A model generated the notes under the pieces. That model had not been told where the DNA came from. It did not search any database and saw only the letters and a program-made list of their open reading frames with translations. Positions 53,232-62,315 of a stretch of 64,000 bases of DNA are shown here, piece by piece. This stretch comes from Pseudomonas sp. ERMR1:02 (GTDB lineage Bacteria; Pseudomonadota; Gammaproteobacteria; Pseudomonadales; Pseudomonadaceae): contig NZ_NKJI01000013.1 of NCBI RefSeq assembly GCF_002277815.1, forward strand, positions 100,800 through 164,799, written 5' to 3'. The first letter of the stretch is position 1. Each line of letters opens with the position of its first letter. The position numbers and the translations under genes are program-made.

Positions 53232-53630
53232 ATGCGGATGTGGATAAGGGCGACGGCTCGTCCCATCAGCCAAATGCTGATTGCAATTGGTATTAGCCTT
53301 ATCGCAATCGTAACCAATGCGCAGGCTCAAGCCACACCTCAAGTCACTCAAGAGATAAAGGGCTTGCTGGACTTTGTTGAACACAGTGAGTGTCTGTTTG
53401 TGCGTAACGGGAGCGAATTCCAAGGCCCCCGGGCTCGTGCGCATCTGGAGAAGAAACTGAGTTATCTCGAAGGCAAGAACATGGTGAGCAGCGCAGAAGA
53501 CTTCATTGATCTTGCTGCCACTAAAAGCAGCATGAGTGGCCGCGCCTATGAAGTGCGATGTCCAGAAGGCGTTCAACCGGCAAGCACCTGGCTAAAGAGG
53601 GAACTACAGAGGCAGCGGCAGCTTCATTGA
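53232..53630 (+). CDS. DUF5329-family exported protein
   Basis: This is a 132-residue protein with a signal peptide (about 1-34, NAQAQA) followed by a small conserved domain: EIKGLLDFVEHSECLFVRNGSEF, then RARAHLEKKL and the C-terminal YEVRCP. This is the pattern of DUF5329, unknown function, widespread in pseudomonads. GAGGATGAATC precedes the ATG. It follows the DUF4157 gene by 55 bases and may share its transcript. Confidence 0.8.
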   Translation: MRMWIRATARPISQMLIAIGISLIAIVTNAQAQATPQVTQEIKGLLDFVEHSECLFVRNGSEFQGPRARAHLEKKLSYLEGKNMVSSAEDFIDLAATKSSMSGRAYEVRCPEGVQPASTWLKRELQRQRQLH

Positions 53631-53637
53631 GTTTGAC

Positions 53638-53880
53638 TCAAGTCGAATAATGTTCCGGATGGCGCTGGTATTTTTGACTTGCATCATGTGGAGCGCTGTT
53701 TTTTAGTTTTCGCTGGACTGCGGTTAGCGAATCACCTGCCTCCTTGACAGCAGATCTGATCTCATCCCTCGACACTCCAAATTTATCAGCCCAAAACTCA
53801 AGCTCGAAGCTGTCTTTGATGTTGATTCTGATCTCGTCGGTACCGCAAGTGAGCTTTGGCTGCTCCATAGGACTCTCCAT
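53638..53880 (-). CDS. DUF3606-family small protein
   Basis: This is an 80-residue acidic/helical protein. The core DEIRINIKDSFELEFWADKFGVSRDEIRSAVKEAG is the DUF3606 domain, a three-helix fold of unknown role. An internal Met four codons later is an alternative start. The upstream part of the longer frame (to 53958) lacks support. Confidence 0.75.
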   Translation of the reverse strand: MESPMEQPKLTCGTDEIRINIKDSFELEFWADKFGVSRDEIRSAVKEAGDSLTAVQRKLKNSAPHDASQKYQRHPEHYST

Positions 53881-54196
53881 GTCTTGCTGATTATGTCTGG
53901 ACAGAATAATCGGATCTGACAGGCGATGTTGTTTTTTTGTGAAAAAAACGTGAATCACCCGTTAGGGTTGGTATCCGTCCAGACGCTGGCTTGGCGATCG
54001 TTTGGCCAGTCACAATTTTCCTCAGCGAATAGAAAGCAAACGCTGCTCAGCACTAATGCAACTTGTCATGGTCAATAAATCCCGCACGACCGTCAGCGGT
54101 CGTACTGCTCGGACCCGACCAGATCCGCATCGAAATTTTAATCAAGGAAAGTGAAAGCATGCCCGCCGCAATGTAATCAGCAACTGCCTCCACGTC

Positions 54197-54244
54197 GCTC
54201 CGTGAATCATGTGGCTCCGTGAATCATGTGACTCCCTGAATCGG
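54197..54244 (+). repeat. 17-base tandem repeat
   Basis: GCTCCGTGAATCATGTG occurs at 54197-54213 and again at 54214-54230, with a third degenerate copy to 54244 (ACTCCCTGAATCGG). It lies 48 bases before the nuclease gene, inside the 411-base gap 53881-54291. Nothing else in that gap was recognised apart from a very short ATG frame. Confidence 0.7.
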
Positions 54245-54291
54245 CACTCGCCGTACGTTTACCCCCCTCAATCCAATCGAAGATTTAAAGC

Positions 54292-55164
54292 ATGCACCTA
54301 CGCAAAATTGCAGTTGGGCTGTCGGCCCTTGTTTTGCTCTCGACTGGGGCGCAAGCCCGCAGTCTGCTGGATTTCATCAAACCACCCACACAGCATCAGG
54401 AACATACGTCCCGCTCGGGCTCGATCAGCCAGAGCGCGGCCCTGGACCTCTATTCAAACAAACAGAGACAGGCATCGTTCGACAGCTGCGCAGATCTGTT
54501 CCCCGCAGCCAAACCGATCAACATGGCCACCGTACCTGCAACGATGAACCCCCTGGCCCTGTGCTCCGACAACTTCGCGGTGCTGTACTCGCAAACCAGC
54601 AAGACGCCGCTGGTGGTGGTCGAACGCCTTACTGGAGCCCAGCTGCAGGATGCCAAAGGGGAGGAGCGCACCAATCAGTTCTACCCGGACCCACGCATTC
54701 CCAAGAGTGGGCGGGCAGAGTTGAGCGACTACCGTAGCCAACATCCGGCCGTGGACCGTGGCCATCAATCCCCGGCAGCCGATGCACCGACCCCCAATGC
54801 AATGGCCCAGTCCTTTGCGCTTTCGAACATGGTGCCGCAAGACCCAACCAACAATCGCAAGATCTGGAGCAAGGTCGAGTCAGACGTCAGAAAATTTGCA
54901 CAACGAGCGGATGGCAATGTTTATGTCTTTACCGGTCCGCTCTTTGATCCAGGCCACACCACCATCGGCGACAACAAGGTCTGGGTGCCGACCCGCCTGT
55001 TCAAGCTGGTTTACGACGCATCGTCCAAGCGTGCCTGGGCCTACGTACTACCCAACGCTGAAACCCGTATCGAGAAACCAATGGACTATGACGCTTTCGT
55101 GAAGAGTACCGGGCTCAAATTGTTGGGCAATCTACCGGTCACAGGTTCCGTAGGGCGCACTTGA
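54292..55164 (+). CDS. Secreted DNA/RNA non-specific endonuclease
   Basis: This is a 290-residue exported nuclease of the NucA/EndoG (beta-beta-alpha-metal) family. A signal peptide (1-22, TGAQARS) precedes the domain. The catalytic signature DRGH (155-158) sits in YRSQHPAVDRGHQSPAAD, and the Mg-binding Asn is in ALSNMVPQ (178-183). It degrades DNA and RNA outside the cytoplasm, for nutrient use or competition. No immunity gene is recognisable nearby. Confidence 0.9.
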   Translation: MHLRKIAVGLSALVLLSTGAQARSLLDFIKPPTQHQEHTSRSGSISQSAALDLYSNKQRQASFDSCADLFPAAKPINMATVPATMNPLALCSDNFAVLYSQTSKTPLVVVERLTGAQLQDAKGEERTNQFYPDPRIPKSGRAELSDYRSQHPAVDRGHQSPAADAPTPNAMAQSFALSNMVPQDPTNNRKIWSKVESDVRKFAQRADGNVYVFTGPLFDPGHTTIGDNKVWVPTRLFKLVYDASSKRAWAYVLPNAETRIEKPMDYDAFVKSTGLKLLGNLPVTGSVGRT

Positions 55165-55179
55165 TAACTTGATGAGTTG

Positions 55180-55219
55180 CCCCCCCAAAAAAAAGGCTGG
55201 ATGCAACCTTTGGGGGGGG
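55180..55219. terminator. Bidirectional hairpin between convergent genes
   Basis: CCCCCCCAAA (55180-55189) pairs with TTTGGGGGGG (55209-55218). It sits between the nuclease (+) and the kinase (-). The adjacent 8-A run could act as a U-tract for the minus-strand transcript. Confidence 0.6.
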
Positions 55220-55223
55220 AAAT

Positions 55224-55709
55224 TCACAGCTTATAGCCAATCTGCCGCAACAGGTTCTTGCGCCACAGGATGTCTTCGTCGCCTTCAATGTCATTGGGAC
55301 AGAAGCCATCCACTACGCCCAGGATTGCTCGCCCTTGTTCCGTCTCGGCGAGAATCACCTCAGTTGGATTGGCCGTTGCACAAAAAATACGGCATACCTC
55401 TGGAACCATTTTAATGGTGTTCAATACGTTCAGCGGATAGAAACCGTCGCCCAGGAAAATGATGAAGCTATGGCCTGCGGCGATGGCTTTCGCATTCTTC
55501 TGTGCAAGTTCAATCATTGAGGTATCGGTGCCAGACCATCGCACCAGGCATTTGCCGGAGGCCTCACAAAAGGCCACGCCAAACTGGATGCCTGGCACGG
55601 CATTGACCAACGCTTCGTGGATGTCCTCGACGGACTTGATGAAGTGCGTCTGACCCAAAATGAAGTTCGTCACATCCGGCTTATCGATTTTCAACGTGAT
55701 GAGTTGCAT
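55224..55709 (-). CDS. Adenosine-specific kinase (DUF355-like)
   Basis: This is a 161-residue protein. It matches the adenosine-specific kinase family: MQLITLKIDKPDVTNFILGQTHFIKSVEDIHEAL at the N-terminus and GHSFIIFLGDGFYPLNVLNTIKMVPEVCRIFCATANP in the middle. The family phosphorylates adenosine in thermophiles studied so far; other roles are possible. AGGAGGT is 7 bases before the ATG at 55709, which fixes the start; the first Met of the longer frame overlaps that site. Confidence 0.85.
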   Translation of the reverse strand: MQLITLKIDKPDVTNFILGQTHFIKSVEDIHEALVNAVPGIQFGVAFCEASGKCLVRWSGTDTSMIELAQKNAKAIAAGHSFIIFLGDGFYPLNVLNTIKMVPEVCRIFCATANPTEVILAETEQGRAILGVVDGFCPNDIEGDEDILWRKNLLRQIGYKL

Positions 55710-55798
55710 CTCAAACACCTCCTTTCACGATGTTGCTATCAGAGACTGGCAACCAATCAAGCATAGCTACTCAACTGATTGCCATCAGTGGTTCTTTA

Positions 55799-56245
55799 TT
55801 ACTCCAACAGCGAAGCTTTCTTGAGCAGATCGTAGAGCCCTTCAGGTACTAGCGGTGATTCAGCGGTGAAGCTGGAACTGGAGCACCACATGGCTCTGAA
55901 CGATGCTCCGTCGCTTTCATGGCCCTCCATCCAAGGTTTCTCATAGACGTCTGCGTCGTCAAACCTTGCATCGTAGACCTGGACGATCTCGTGCCCTGGC
56001 TTGCCCGCGTAGGTGAAAATACTTTCCAAAGTTCCAATCAGTCGGACATCGCTGATCGAAAGGCCCAGTTCTTCCTGCACTTCCCGGACGATGGCATCGA
56101 CACTCCTTTCGCCGAATTCAATGCCGCCGCCAATAGGGCGAAAGAGCGTCTGTTTTCCAACGGCGTCGTAGAATTGATTGACCAGTATTTTCCCGTGATG
56201 ATGAAAGATGCACAGAGCGAGAGGGCGGATGGATTGTTCTGGCAT
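55799..56245 (-). CDS. NUDIX hydrolase
   Basis: This is a 148-residue protein with a Nudix box beginning at GGGIEFGERS (Gx5E part, then REVQEELG), the Mg-binding Glu residues being EE in the last four. It removes nucleoside-diphosphate-linked substrates; the precise one is unknown. The start at 56245 is an ATG that puts the domain at the usual distance; the upstream in-frame Met has no ribosome site. Confidence 0.85.
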   Translation of the reverse strand: MPEQSIRPLALCIFHHHGKILVNQFYDAVGKQTLFRPIGGGIEFGERSVDAIVREVQEELGLSISDVRLIGTLESIFTYAGKPGHEIVQVYDARFDDADVYEKPWMEGHESDGASFRAMWCSSSSFTAESPLVPEGLYDLLKKASLLE

Positions 56246-56377
56246 GAGTAAAATTCCCTTTTGACTTGATGGCACAAAGGGTACTGCATTGCTCAGGCGT
56301 CAGGGCTAGTCGCGGCAAAATGGATTAGGATCATCGAAGGCTGGAATGGAACATCTCGACTAAAGGACGCGACATTT

Positions 56378-56743
56378 ATGGAAATTCCCTTTTCTCAAAT
56401 CAGCGAGCGTTTGAACAATCGCCGATTTACGGTAGCGAACAATGCCCAAGGGCTATCCGGTGCAGGCACAGTATTTCATTACCATGTCGTGGAAGATGCC
56501 ATTTCGGGCACTTACCAAGGCGGCCGGATCCGCACGGGTCATCAAGTCGGGCGCGTGACAGGCCCCGATACCATCGAGCTTCTTTACCAGTGCTTGACTA
56601 CGGATGGCGAGATGCTTGCCGGCTGGTCGCGTGGCACGGTAGGCGTTGATCACGCAGGACGTACCACGCTGACCTTCGTATGGGGTTGGTTGTCGGGCGC
56701 GACTGGAGGCGGGGAGTCGAGCTACGTCGAGCTTGTCGCGTAG
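56378..56743 (+). CDS. Small hypothetical protein (121 aa)
   Basis: The protein is built of short beta-strands with many Gly/Thr turns and no signal peptide (core: FHYHVVEDAISGTYQGGRIRTGHQVGRV and GVDHAGRTTLTFVWGWLSG). In many Pseudomonas genomes similar proteins are listed as an N-acetylglutamate synthase, but nothing of a GNAT fold is visible here, so I regard that as doubtful. Function unknown. Confidence 0.7.
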   Translation: MEIPFSQISERLNNRRFTVANNAQGLSGAGTVFHYHVVEDAISGTYQGGRIRTGHQVGRVTGPDTIELLYQCLTTDGEMLAGWSRGTVGVDHAGRTTLTFVWGWLSGATGGGESSYVELVA

Positions 56744-56954
56744 TGGTATGGGTTTTTTGAAGATTGCGCGTACAGCTACGCGCAAATCTCAGTCGAACAA
56801 GAGTCACCTGCTATCCGGGTTTTGATGGAAAGGAAATAGTGACAGGGCCCAGCAGGGAGGCATTACCGGCAGTGGGCGAGGGGCTTCCATTAGCGTTCAT
56901 CGGCTACCCGTACAAGCAACCCATAGACACCCGCTAAATCCCGAAAGGATACTC

Positions 56955-57161
56955 ATGCGACAAAACGACCGCGAAAATCTTGAACAACCTACGAATCAGG
57001 CCAGCATTGAGCAGTTGCACCGTGATGTAGCCGCTCTGGCCGAAGAAATGCGCAGCCCGGCCCCGACGGCGGCCCGTGCTTTTCTGTTGCCTTTCAGCAT
57101 CGGTGCCGCCTTCGCCCTTACAACCTTTATCGTCGTCGCTTTTATAGGCCGACTAATCTGA
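56955..57161 (+). CDS. Small single-span membrane protein (68 aa)
   Basis: An acidic, helical N-terminal half (LEQPTNQASIEQLHRDVAALAEEM) precedes one membrane helix (AFLLPFSIGAAFALTTFIVVAFIGRLI). AAAGGA lies 6 bases before the ATG. Family unknown. Confidence 0.6.
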   Translation: MRQNDRENLEQPTNQASIEQLHRDVAALAEEMRSPAPTAARAFLLPFSIGAAFALTTFIVVAFIGRLI

Positions 57162-57270
57162 TCACCCGTTCCCCATCCAAGAACCCGAGTTACCCCCCTC
57201 GCCAAAAGCGAGTGCATGAAGTTGGAGTCTTTGGGACCTTTCGTCCGCCAGGATCAAAAGAGCAGCGTCT

Positions 57271-57350
57271 GTGTATCGCTGTGTATCCGGACCCCGTGTA
57301 CGCAGACTCGCTTACAAATGCCCCTCGATCCGGATACATCCGGGATACAC
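57271..57350. promoter_or_regulatory. Cluster of GTGTATCC / GGATACAC sites
   Basis: Four 8-base motifs occur in 80 bases: GTGTATCG (57271-57278), GTGTATCC (57281-57288), GGATACAT (57332-57339) and GGATACAC (57343-57350). The first two face the last two as an inverted pair. The site lies 130-210 bases before the EGKCG/EF-hand gene, so it may bind a regulator of that gene. Nothing else is recognised in 57162-57481. Confidence 0.4.
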
Positions 57351-57481
57351 GTGTGCAGTCAAATAGCCCTGCCTTAGCGAGAAAGCAAACGCCCTCGCAC
57401 CACGGCTTATCGCCCTTGTGGCATGACCCTAGCGGACTGACCTTAGTTGCTTGGCCGCACACAGTATCCGGAGTAATAACC

Positions 57482-57943
57482 ATGTCCCGTATGTCGAACA
57501 AATCCCGCATTGGCCTGATCGCAGTTGCACTGGCTGGCAGCATGAACCTCGCGTCCACCGTCTTTGCCGCTGAAGCGATGCCTCAGGGCGACCAACTGGC
57601 CTCGGCCGAAAAAACCGGCGAAGGCAAGTGTGGCGAAGGCAAGTGCGGTGCCGGCGAAACTGGCGCCAAAGTGACCAAGGCCGGTGAAGGCAAGTGCGGT
57701 GAAGGCAAATGCGGCGATGCTTCCTTCGCCCGTACCGACACCGACCACGACGGCCGCGTTTCGCTGAAAGAACTGCTGGCCGTGGCCCCTCAGGGCGCCG
57801 AAGAATTCAAGAAGATGGACACCAACGGCGATGGCTTCCTCTCCGAAGGCGAGGTCTACAAATACCGCACCAACCAGTACACCTCCAACGGCAAGAAAGT
57901 ACCGACCGAGTTGTTCACCAAAATGAGCAAAGCTCAGGACTGA
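57482..57943 (+). CDS. Exported EGKCG-repeat / EF-hand protein
   Basis: This is a 153-residue protein with a signal peptide (1-30, VFAAEA). Residues 44-78 hold four EGKCG motifs in two pairs (Cys at 50, 55, 72, 77). This is the motif that MNIO (DUF692) enzymes modify in HvfA/bufferin-type copper-binding peptides. Two EF-hands follow (D86-E97 and D113-E124). No DUF692 or DUF2063 partner gene is in the window, so either the enzyme is elsewhere or the Cys stay unmodified. GGAG lies 8 bases before the ATG. A Ca- and Cu-binding periplasmic role is inference. Confidence 0.75.
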   Translation: MSRMSNKSRIGLIAVALAGSMNLASTVFAAEAMPQGDQLASAEKTGEGKCGEGKCGAGETGAKVTKAGEGKCGEGKCGDASFARTDTDHDGRVSLKELLAVAPQGAEEFKKMDTNGDGFLSEGEVYKYRTNQYTSNGKKVPTELFTKMSKAQD

Positions 57944-57960
57944 TAGTTTTGCGTAAATCC

Positions 57961-57997
57961 AACCTCCCCAGGTTCGTAACCGGGGAGGTTTTTTTTT
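57961..57997 (+). terminator. Rho-independent terminator of the EGKCG gene
   Basis: AACCTCCCC (57961-57969) pairs with GGGGAGGTT (57982-57990), with an inner GGTT/AACC pairing and a T-run after it (57989-57997). Confidence 0.93.
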
Positions 57998-58119
57998 GAA
58001 GGTGAAAAACGGCGTAACAATGCTTGGGTTGAATTGTTATGTAACCAAAGCATAGAAGTTGATTGTTTTCGAATTAATTACTTATTTCACCAATGCGCGA
58101 AGCAGTCCGAGGTCAAGAC

Positions 58120-59625
58120 ATGGAATTCGACAATGAGGCGACGGATAACACAGCAAAATCAAAACGGTGGTTAGGCCTATGTGTACTGATGCTGCCCGTA
58201 TTACTGGTAACCGTAGATAACACTGTACTTGGATTCGCGCTGCCGAAGATCGCCGAAGCGCTACGTCCAAGTGCTAGTGAACAGTTGTGGATGATCGATG
58301 CCTACTCGCTGGTACTGGCGGGATTGCTGATTTCGATGGGCAGCTTGGGAGATCGAATCGGTCATCGTAAGTTGATGCTCATTGGGTCTTCCGGGTTTGT
58401 CATCGTGTCGGTACTAACCGCGTATTGCGAAACCTCTACGCAGCTGATTGCCGGGCGAGCTTGCATGGGGATCTTCGGTGCGATGTTGATGCCTTCAACG
58501 TTGGCGTTGATCCGTTCGGTGTTTGAGGATCGTGAAGAGCGCAGGCTAGCTGTCGCGATCTGGGCTACGACTTTGACGGTGGGTTCAGCGCTTGGCCCTT
58601 TGGTGGGCGGAGTGTTGCTGGAGTTCTTCAGTTGGGGGGCGATTTTTCTGTTGGCGGTACCTGTGTTGTTACCGCTTCTGATAATGGGGCCGCTGTTGTT
58701 GCCCGAGTCCGAGCCAGATTCTTCGGGGCTGCTGGATCCGGTAAGCGTTTTGCAATCAATGGTGGCTCTTGGCGCCATTGTCTTTGGCATCAAGCATGGC
58801 GCCGCTGAAAGTGTCGATGGGATTGCATTGACATCGCTAGCAGTGGGCGCAATCACTGGCGGGATGTTCGTGCGTCGGCAATCACGACTGGCTGTACCGC
58901 TGATGGACCTGAGTCTATTTCGCAGCGGTACCTTTTGCGGATCGGTCTTGATCAATCTGATGAGTCTCGCGTTCCTCGTAGGCTTCGTGTACTTCACCAC
59001 TCAGTTCTTGCAGATCGTTCTGCAAATGTCGCCCTTGAGTGCCAGTCTCGTCCTCGTGCCAGGTCAGATTTTGGCAATTGTCGTTGGGATGGCGATCGTC
59101 CCTGTCGCACAGCGTGTAAATGTGCACGTGCTGATACCCATTCTCCTGGCGTTCACTGGCGCAGCGTTTTTGCTGGTCGCCAGCATGGGCAGCAGCTTGA
59201 CCGTTCTGGTGATCGCTTTTGCCTTGCTCAACATCGGCGTGGGTGCAATTGCGACGATATCCACTGATGTGATTTTGTCGGCCGCGCCACCGGAGAAGGC
59301 GGGTGCGGCGTCGGCCATCAGCGAAACGGCTTATGAAGTGGGTGTGGTTCTGGGCACGACTGTGCTCGGCGGTCTTGTCACTGCGTATTATCGCGGCGCG
59401 TTGCAGCTTCCTGATTTTCTGAGCGAAATGCAGGCTAAGTTGGCGAGTGAGACGTTATCGGGTGCCCTTCATGTGGCAACGGATTTGTCAGGTGATCAAG
59501 CGAGCGAATTGATGGCCCAGGCGGGAAGGGCTTTCGAGGGTGGGATCGGTTTGGCTTCGTGGGTGACGTTCGGCCTGGCAATCATGGCGATCTTGATTGC
59601 CAGGTCCACGCTGCGGGCTCCTTAG
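58120..59625 (+). CDS. MFS transporter, DHA2 family (14 helices)
   Basis: This is a 501-residue drug/proton antiporter. The DHA2 motif C region (GPLVGGVL) and motif A (GDRIGHRKLM, about residues 75-84) are visible, and the length fits 14 helices. The family includes SmvA, QacA and LfrA and exports cationic compounds. The start at 58120 is preferred because GAGGTC precedes it; the longer form from 58093 is possible. Confidence 0.88.
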   Translation: MEFDNEATDNTAKSKRWLGLCVLMLPVLLVTVDNTVLGFALPKIAEALRPSASEQLWMIDAYSLVLAGLLISMGSLGDRIGHRKLMLIGSSGFVIVSVLTAYCETSTQLIAGRACMGIFGAMLMPSTLALIRSVFEDREERRLAVAIWATTLTVGSALGPLVGGVLLEFFSWGAIFLLAVPVLLPLLIMGPLLLPESEPDSSGLLDPVSVLQSMVALGAIVFGIKHGAAESVDGIALTSLAVGAITGGMFVRRQSRLAVPLMDLSLFRSGTFCGSVLINLMSLAFLVGFVYFTTQFLQIVLQMSPLSASLVLVPGQILAIVVGMAIVPVAQRVNVHVLIPILLAFTGAAFLLVASMGSSLTVLVIAFALLNIGVGAIATISTDVILSAAPPEKAGAASAISETAYEVGVVLGTTVLGGLVTAYYRGALQLPDFLSEMQAKLASETLSGALHVATDLSGDQASELMAQAGRAFEGGIGLASWVTFGLAIMAILIARSTLRAP

Positions 59626-59641
59626 CGTTAAATCTATTCAA

Positions 59642-60670
59642 TCACTCAAAAGCGCTGCGATACGCAAAAAGCCCAGGCAAACCACCTGTCATCACAAACA
59701 GCAGATTGCTTCCTGCCGGGTAATCGCCCCGGCGTACGGCGGCCAGCAAGCCGGCGAATGCTTTGCCGCCGTAGACCGGATCGGTGAGCAAACCTTCATG
59801 GGAGGCCAGCAGGCGCACAGCCTCCAGCATGGCTTCGGTCGGTGCTCCGTAGGCCTCGCCGCGTTGGCTGCCATCGACGCTGATCGCGCTGTCGGGCAGG
59901 GTTGCGGACGGGTCGAGGAGCTTCAAGGTTTGCCGGGTTTTTTCCAGGGTTGTGGCTGATGCCTGTTCCTCGGTTGCCAATACCGAGTAGCCGACGATTT
60001 GCGTAGATGACCGGGCCAGGGTTACGCCGGCGAGCAATCCCGAATGGGTTCCGGCGCTGCCATTGGGAACGAAGATCCCGTCGAATTGTATCCCCAGCGC
60101 GTCGGCCTGGCGCAGGATCTCGGCGGCGCAGGCAGCATAGCCCAGACTGCCGCGGGGGCTGGAGCCGCCCAGGGGCATGACGAAGGGTTTCTTGCCTTGA
60201 TGTTTGAGCTTCTCGAGCAGCTCGGCGGCGTAGACATCCGGTGCGGCGCCGGGGGCCAGGCGATGGATCGTCGCGCCAAACAGGGCGTCGAGCACGACGT
60301 TGCCGTTGTGGCAGAAGTCGTCATCGGTGCGCACGGCTGACGGGGTCAGAATGAGTTCGCAGGCAAGACCCTGGCGGGCGGCGGTGGCGGCGGTCAGCCG
60401 GGCGTGGTTGGATTGAAATCCTCCCCAGGTCACCAAGGTGTCGGCGCCCTCGGCCAGTGCTTCGCCGAGGAGAAATTCCAGTTTGCGCAGTTTGTTGCCA
60501 CCGCCGCCGAGGCCGGTCAGGTCATCGCGTTTGACGTAGAGGTTGCAGCCGTTCAGTTCGGGCAACTGGCTAAGTCGGGAGAGTTTCTGGATCGGTGTCG
60601 GGCCTTCGAGCAAGGTCGCCCGAGGGTAGGCGGCCAGTGCGGCGTCAAGATGGGTCAAGTCGTGGGGCAT
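59642..60670 (-). CDS. dcyD: D-cysteine desulfhydrase / ACC deaminase-like PLP enzyme
   Basis: This is a 342-residue fold-type II PLP enzyme. The PLP lysine lies in GGGGNKLRKLEF (about Lys60), and the phosphate-binding and Ser/Gly motifs follow. D-cysteine desulfhydrases split D-Cys to pyruvate, H2S and NH3; ACC deaminases are close relatives and are hard to tell apart by eye. I prefer D-cysteine desulfhydrase from the overall length and the N-terminus. Confidence 0.83.
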   Translation of the reverse strand: MPHDLTHLDAALAAYPRATLLEGPTPIQKLSRLSQLPELNGCNLYVKRDDLTGLGGGGNKLRKLEFLLGEALAEGADTLVTWGGFQSNHARLTAATAARQGLACELILTPSAVRTDDDFCHNGNVVLDALFGATIHRLAPGAAPDVYAAELLEKLKHQGKKPFVMPLGGSSPRGSLGYAACAAEILRQADALGIQFDGIFVPNGSAGTHSGLLAGVTLARSSTQIVGYSVLATEEQASATTLEKTRQTLKLLDPSATLPDSAISVDGSQRGEAYGAPTEAMLEAVRLLASHEGLLTDPVYGGKAFAGLLAAVRRGDYPAGSNLLFVMTGGLPGLFAYRSAFE

Positions 60671-60792
60671 GAAGGATCACTCTAGGCGTGAAAGAACGGA
60701 GTGGATCAATCACTGTAGGAAGCCTCGGTTTGAAGATATACCGCTCTTGCGGAATTACTGTTGATACACCGTGTAATCAAATGAAACGATCA

Positions 60793-60905
60793 GATCGTTC
60801 CCACGCTCTGGTGGGAACGGCTCAACGGACGCTCTGCGTTCGGGTTTTGATTTGGGACGCGGAGCGTCCCGGGCTGCATTCCCACGCAGAGCGTGGGAAC
60901 GATCA
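60793..60905. repeat. Intergenic palindromic repeat (CGTTCCCACGC type)
   Basis: This is a second copy of the 18310-18445 family: GATCGTTCCCACGCTCTG at the left, inner GACGCTCTGCG and GGGACGCGGAGCGTCCC blocks, and the inverse arm ending at 60905. It occupies most of the 398-base gap between the desulfhydrase and the MFS gene; no other feature was seen in that gap. Confidence 0.8.
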
Positions 60906-61068
60906 TCGACACAGGGCGCGCGATTGGCCTTGCTCCTGCAGGTCCGTGTTTGGCTCAATGTTTGTTTTTAACATATCTTTTAAACAGATAACACTTGCCT
61001 GTTTAATTCGCTTCTTGAGATATAGCCATCGCGCGTAGAGTCGGCCCAACTGAAGAACAGAAGGGCCG

Positions 61069-62289
61069 ATGATGAACAACGCAAAGCCAACGATAGCCAC
61101 TACCGTGCATCCACCCGCCAGCCCATGGCGCGGCATCGTGGCCGGTTTTTCGGCGAGCCTTGTAGGAATCGGTCTCGCGCGGTTTGCCTATACACCGCTG
61201 TTGCCGGCGATTGTCGGCGCTCACTGGTTCGACCCTTCCAAGGCGGCCTACCTCGGCGCAGCGAACCTTGCGGGTTATCTGGCCGGGGCCATTTTCGGGC
61301 GTTCACTGGCGGCGAAAACTTCAACGAGATTTACCCTCAGGGCGATGATGCTGCTCGCCAGCATCGCGTTTTTCGCCTGCGCGTATCCCGTTTCCTTCGC
61401 GTGGTTCTTTGGCTGGCGATTTCTTTCGGGCGTAGCCGGTGGAGCGCTGATGGTGTTGGCCGCGCCCACGGTTCTGGCTCATGTACCGGCATCGCGTCGG
61501 GGCTTGGCTGGTGGTGTGATTTTCATGGGAGTGGGGGTCGGGATTGCGGCTTCCGGGACGCTGGTGCCGTTGCTGCTGCAACAGGGCCTTGCGCAAACGT
61601 GGCTGGGACTGGGGGTGATTGCGCTGTTATTGACCGCCATTGCCTGGCGCGGATGGCCGAGCGAAAACACCCCGGTCGCCAGCGTCACCCAGCACCGTCG
61701 CCCGGCGCCCAACGGCACCCTCAGGGCGTTGTATGTCGAGTACGCGCTCAACGCCGCCGGTTGGGTGCCGCACATGATTTTTCTGGTGGATTTCGTCGCC
61801 CGGGGCCTGGGCCAAGGACTGCAAACGGGCGCGCAGTATTGGGTGTTGTTCGGCATTGGCGCCACTGTCGGCCCGCTGCTCGCGGGTGTGTTGGCTGACC
61901 GGGTTGGCTTCGGTCGGGCGTTGCGGGTGTCGTTCATCATTGAAGCGGTCAGCGTCGCGGTGCCAGCCCTTGGGCTCGGAACCATTTGGCTGATGGCATC
62001 CAGCGTGATCGTCGGGGCCTTTGTCACCGGCACCGTGCCATTGGTACTGGGCCGGCTTCAGGAAATTCTCGCCAGACATCCCGCCCAACAGACTGCCGCC
62101 TGGCAAACCGCTACGGTGGGTTTCGCCCTGTTTCAAGCGGTCGCCGCCTATGGTCTGTCGTTCCTGTTTTCCTGCAGCGGCGGCAACTACCACTTGCTGT
62201 TCATCATCGGCACGGCGGCCATGTTGATTGCCTTTGTCATCGATGTAGTGGCGGCGTTGCGAAGCTCCCAACTGCCCGAAGTCATTTAA
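61069..62289 (+). CDS. YbfB/YjiJ-family MFS transporter
   Basis: This is a 406-residue transporter with 12 helices. The first helix GFSASLVGIGLARFAYTPLLP is typical of the YbfB/YjiJ family, whose substrates are mostly unknown. Two consecutive ATG codons start it; the first is taken here. It is followed by another MFS gene, 26 bases away. Confidence 0.85.
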   Translation: MMNNAKPTIATTVHPPASPWRGIVAGFSASLVGIGLARFAYTPLLPAIVGAHWFDPSKAAYLGAANLAGYLAGAIFGRSLAAKTSTRFTLRAMMLLASIAFFACAYPVSFAWFFGWRFLSGVAGGALMVLAAPTVLAHVPASRRGLAGGVIFMGVGVGIAASGTLVPLLLQQGLAQTWLGLGVIALLLTAIAWRGWPSENTPVASVTQHRRPAPNGTLRALYVEYALNAAGWVPHMIFLVDFVARGLGQGLQTGAQYWVLFGIGATVGPLLAGVLADRVGFGRALRVSFIIEAVSVAVPALGLGTIWLMASSVIVGAFVTGTVPLVLGRLQEILARHPAQQTAAWQTATVGFALFQAVAAYGLSFLFSCSGGNYHLLFIIGTAAMLIAFVIDVVAALRSSQLPEVI

Positions 62290-62315
62290 CGTTCGCCAGC
62301 GGAGCACTTGTCCAC

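Noticed and set aside
56378..56743. N-acetylglutamate synthase
   Set aside because: No GNAT fold motifs are visible in this beta-rich 121-residue protein.
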